Shown here one piece after another: positions 63,901 through 64,000 of a DNA stretch of 64,000 nucleotides (position 1 is its first letter; each line of letters starts with the position of its first letter). The position numbers and the translations under genes are program-made. The notes under the pieces were generated by a model. The model was not told the DNA's origin. It saw nothing but the letters and a program-made list of their open reading frames with translations, and ran no database searches. This DNA comes from Pedobacter soli (GTDB lineage: Bacteria > Bacteroidota > Bacteroidia > Sphingobacteriales > Sphingobacteriaceae): NCBI RefSeq assembly GCF_900101435.1, contig NZ_FMZH01000009.1, positions 9,266-73,265 on the forward strand, read 5' to 3'.

Positions 63901-64000
63901 GCGCTGCAGATAGTTGCCCGATAGCCGCTGTGCTGCCTGCAATAACGCACTGGGTAGGGGCATTGAAGTTTACCGGATAAATTTCTTTGATATCGCCAAT
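60950..64000 (-). CDS. Megasynthase, 5' part beyond the window: AT-ACP-ACP-KR
   Basis: Open to the window's right edge; the true start and any KS lie beyond 64000. From the edge the frame reads the end of an AT domain (FNAPTQCVIAG and the FHSP active-site His stretch at about 63850). Numbering from GTG 63838: AT end to about 140; Gln-rich linker; ACP1 with Ser308 and ACP2 with Ser418, both in LEADLSIDSIKR, the PUFA-synthase-type carrier motif; then a KR (about 690-950) with GGAQGITAEL, FSSIASVYGNRGQTDY and YAAAN. This is the PfaA/HglE-like order. It is first in the operon. The end is TAA at 60950-60952. Confidence 0.92.
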   Translation of the reverse strand: MGDIKEIYPVNFNAPTQCVIAGSTAAIGQLSAALKEAKVSFRPLEVACAFHSPLVAKSKALYQDVLAQVSFNNLQTPVWSNTTAKAYPTQAAAIKERLTDHLIQPVLFVDELKDMYAEGARIFIEVGPGKVLSGLTKACIGQDEVILHAEDQGQNKLSHLLGMLAGYMATGREILIEKLFVGRDAKLIKIDKPELYKKSPAIWQINGQHAVPSTGKLPAYGAAPITKPIMLMNNTTTPIENQQVSGSAKDLMMQEYLQSMKALIQAQRDVMLSFLGQAPAQPQIQYQQPLNTYQAPQPIRIETIPVAQQITQQVQNLQAVAPVKEQKDLKLVLLQIVSDKTGYPQEMLGMEMDLEADLSIDSIKRVEIIGALRAELGGFAQLNLPEDKIMEQLAGLKTLNSLVNWITENSQAKTATPAAPQPVQAVNSTESAKLSLNQLTSVILDVVSEKTGYPKEMLGMDLDLEADLSIDSIKRMEIIASLKEKIGFGSAGEQADDLTEKLAAIKTLNSLVNWIADVEAESSEVLIEAKKLIEESIDDQAVKEKLSRLRFELTPAALTVTEAAILKGQRFALTDDGGGQALKIKKLLEKHGAIADVVNFEDPLEGYQGLIIMNMFEAQNKSGILDHFATIKKLNFETVKWVYLIADTKRYFNDQSDISFLRNYQGYSGFFKSLDREYEHTKCRFISLETKMSADEIANMALNEILNPDKPSEIIYNDHKRHIMELIPTQLSTETDAHIHLDKDAVVLVLGGAQGITAELMIHFAKDYPCKYILVGRSASPVGLNNDATAGFKTKDEIKKYLIAQGEIKKPAEIEQETNRLYKNNQILRCIAMLEEGGSTVVYESLDLKDEDALTRLINQVYEEHGRIDGVVHGAGLLEDKLFHSKTPESFGRVFDTKVTPLRVLAEKLRPETQFVILFSSIASVYGNRGQTDYAAANSVMDKYAWALKQKIQGKVMAINWGPWKGAGMVSPTLEKEYQRRGIALIPLQDGMETFLNELKYGKESQVLIMAGNTWT

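Noticed and set aside
56692..64000. Enediyne-type PKS
   Set aside because: The PPTase position is similar, but domains are split over two proteins, the ACPs have the PUFA-type LEADLSIDSIKR motif and are duplicated, and no enediyne accessory genes are present.

Overview
The window comes from a Bacteroidota genome, most likely a Sphingobacteriaceae member close to Pedobacter. The family-level clues are a type IX secretion plug protein (DUF5103), a lipoprotein-type TamA (TamL), a 56-aa Lys/Arg-rich protein of the Bacteroidota MAVTRLKRKDRRNK type, TAnnTTTG-type -7 promoter elements, and abundant CGTCATTCCC / GTCATTGCGAG palindromic intergenic repeats. The assignment to Pedobacter itself is inference.

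Layout. 1-7 kb: housekeeping and carbohydrate genes (HsdR_N-like nuclease-fold protein, SUMF1-like protein, holA, GH95-like hydrolase, MOSC protein) separated by repeats. 7.1-14.4 kb: an accessory block, all genes on the minus strand, of small orphan genes (SMI1/KNR4, DUF4304, lipoprotein, DUF4145 and several unknowns), including one frameshifted gene; it resembles an immunity or defence-type island. 14.6-19.7 kb: EVE protein, secreted protein, cation/proton antiporter, acyl-CoA thioesterase, a 91-bp tandem array and a cytoplasmic-type alpha-amylase. 19.8-24.1 kb: an operon of exported sugar-modifying proteins (SUMF1-like, Tat-type Gfo/Idh/MocA oxidoreductase, ApbE flavin transferase, Tat-type sugar isomerase-fold protein). 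24.3-44.9 kb: core functions (T9SS plug, ABC-F, Nudix, AsmA-like, Rrf2 regulator with a YwnB-like reductase, pyrD, DUF1801, AlkD-like, tRNA-Cys, TrmH-type methylase, TamL, 2H phosphoesterase, patatin with a beta-barrel, TspO, shortened M16-like protein). 45-50 kb: LytTR response regulator plus a degenerate receiver-Hpt protein, RsbQ-like hydrolase, secreted PHP-like metallohydrolase.

50.0-64.0 kb (running off the right end) is the highlight: a minus-strand biosynthetic cluster. A PUFA-synthase/heterocyst-glycolipid-like megasynthase ([upstream]-AT-ACP-ACP-KR, then KS-AT-DH-phosphopantetheinyl transferase) is followed by a stand-alone ACP, an alpha/beta hydrolase, two MGT/UGT-type glycosyltransferases, two condensation-fold acyltransferases and a small membrane protein. 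Most junctions overlap or are only a few bases apart. The gene content predicts a glycosylated and further acylated polyketide/fatty-acid glycolipid. Its product cannot be read from the sequence and I do not recognise a characterised cluster with this layout.
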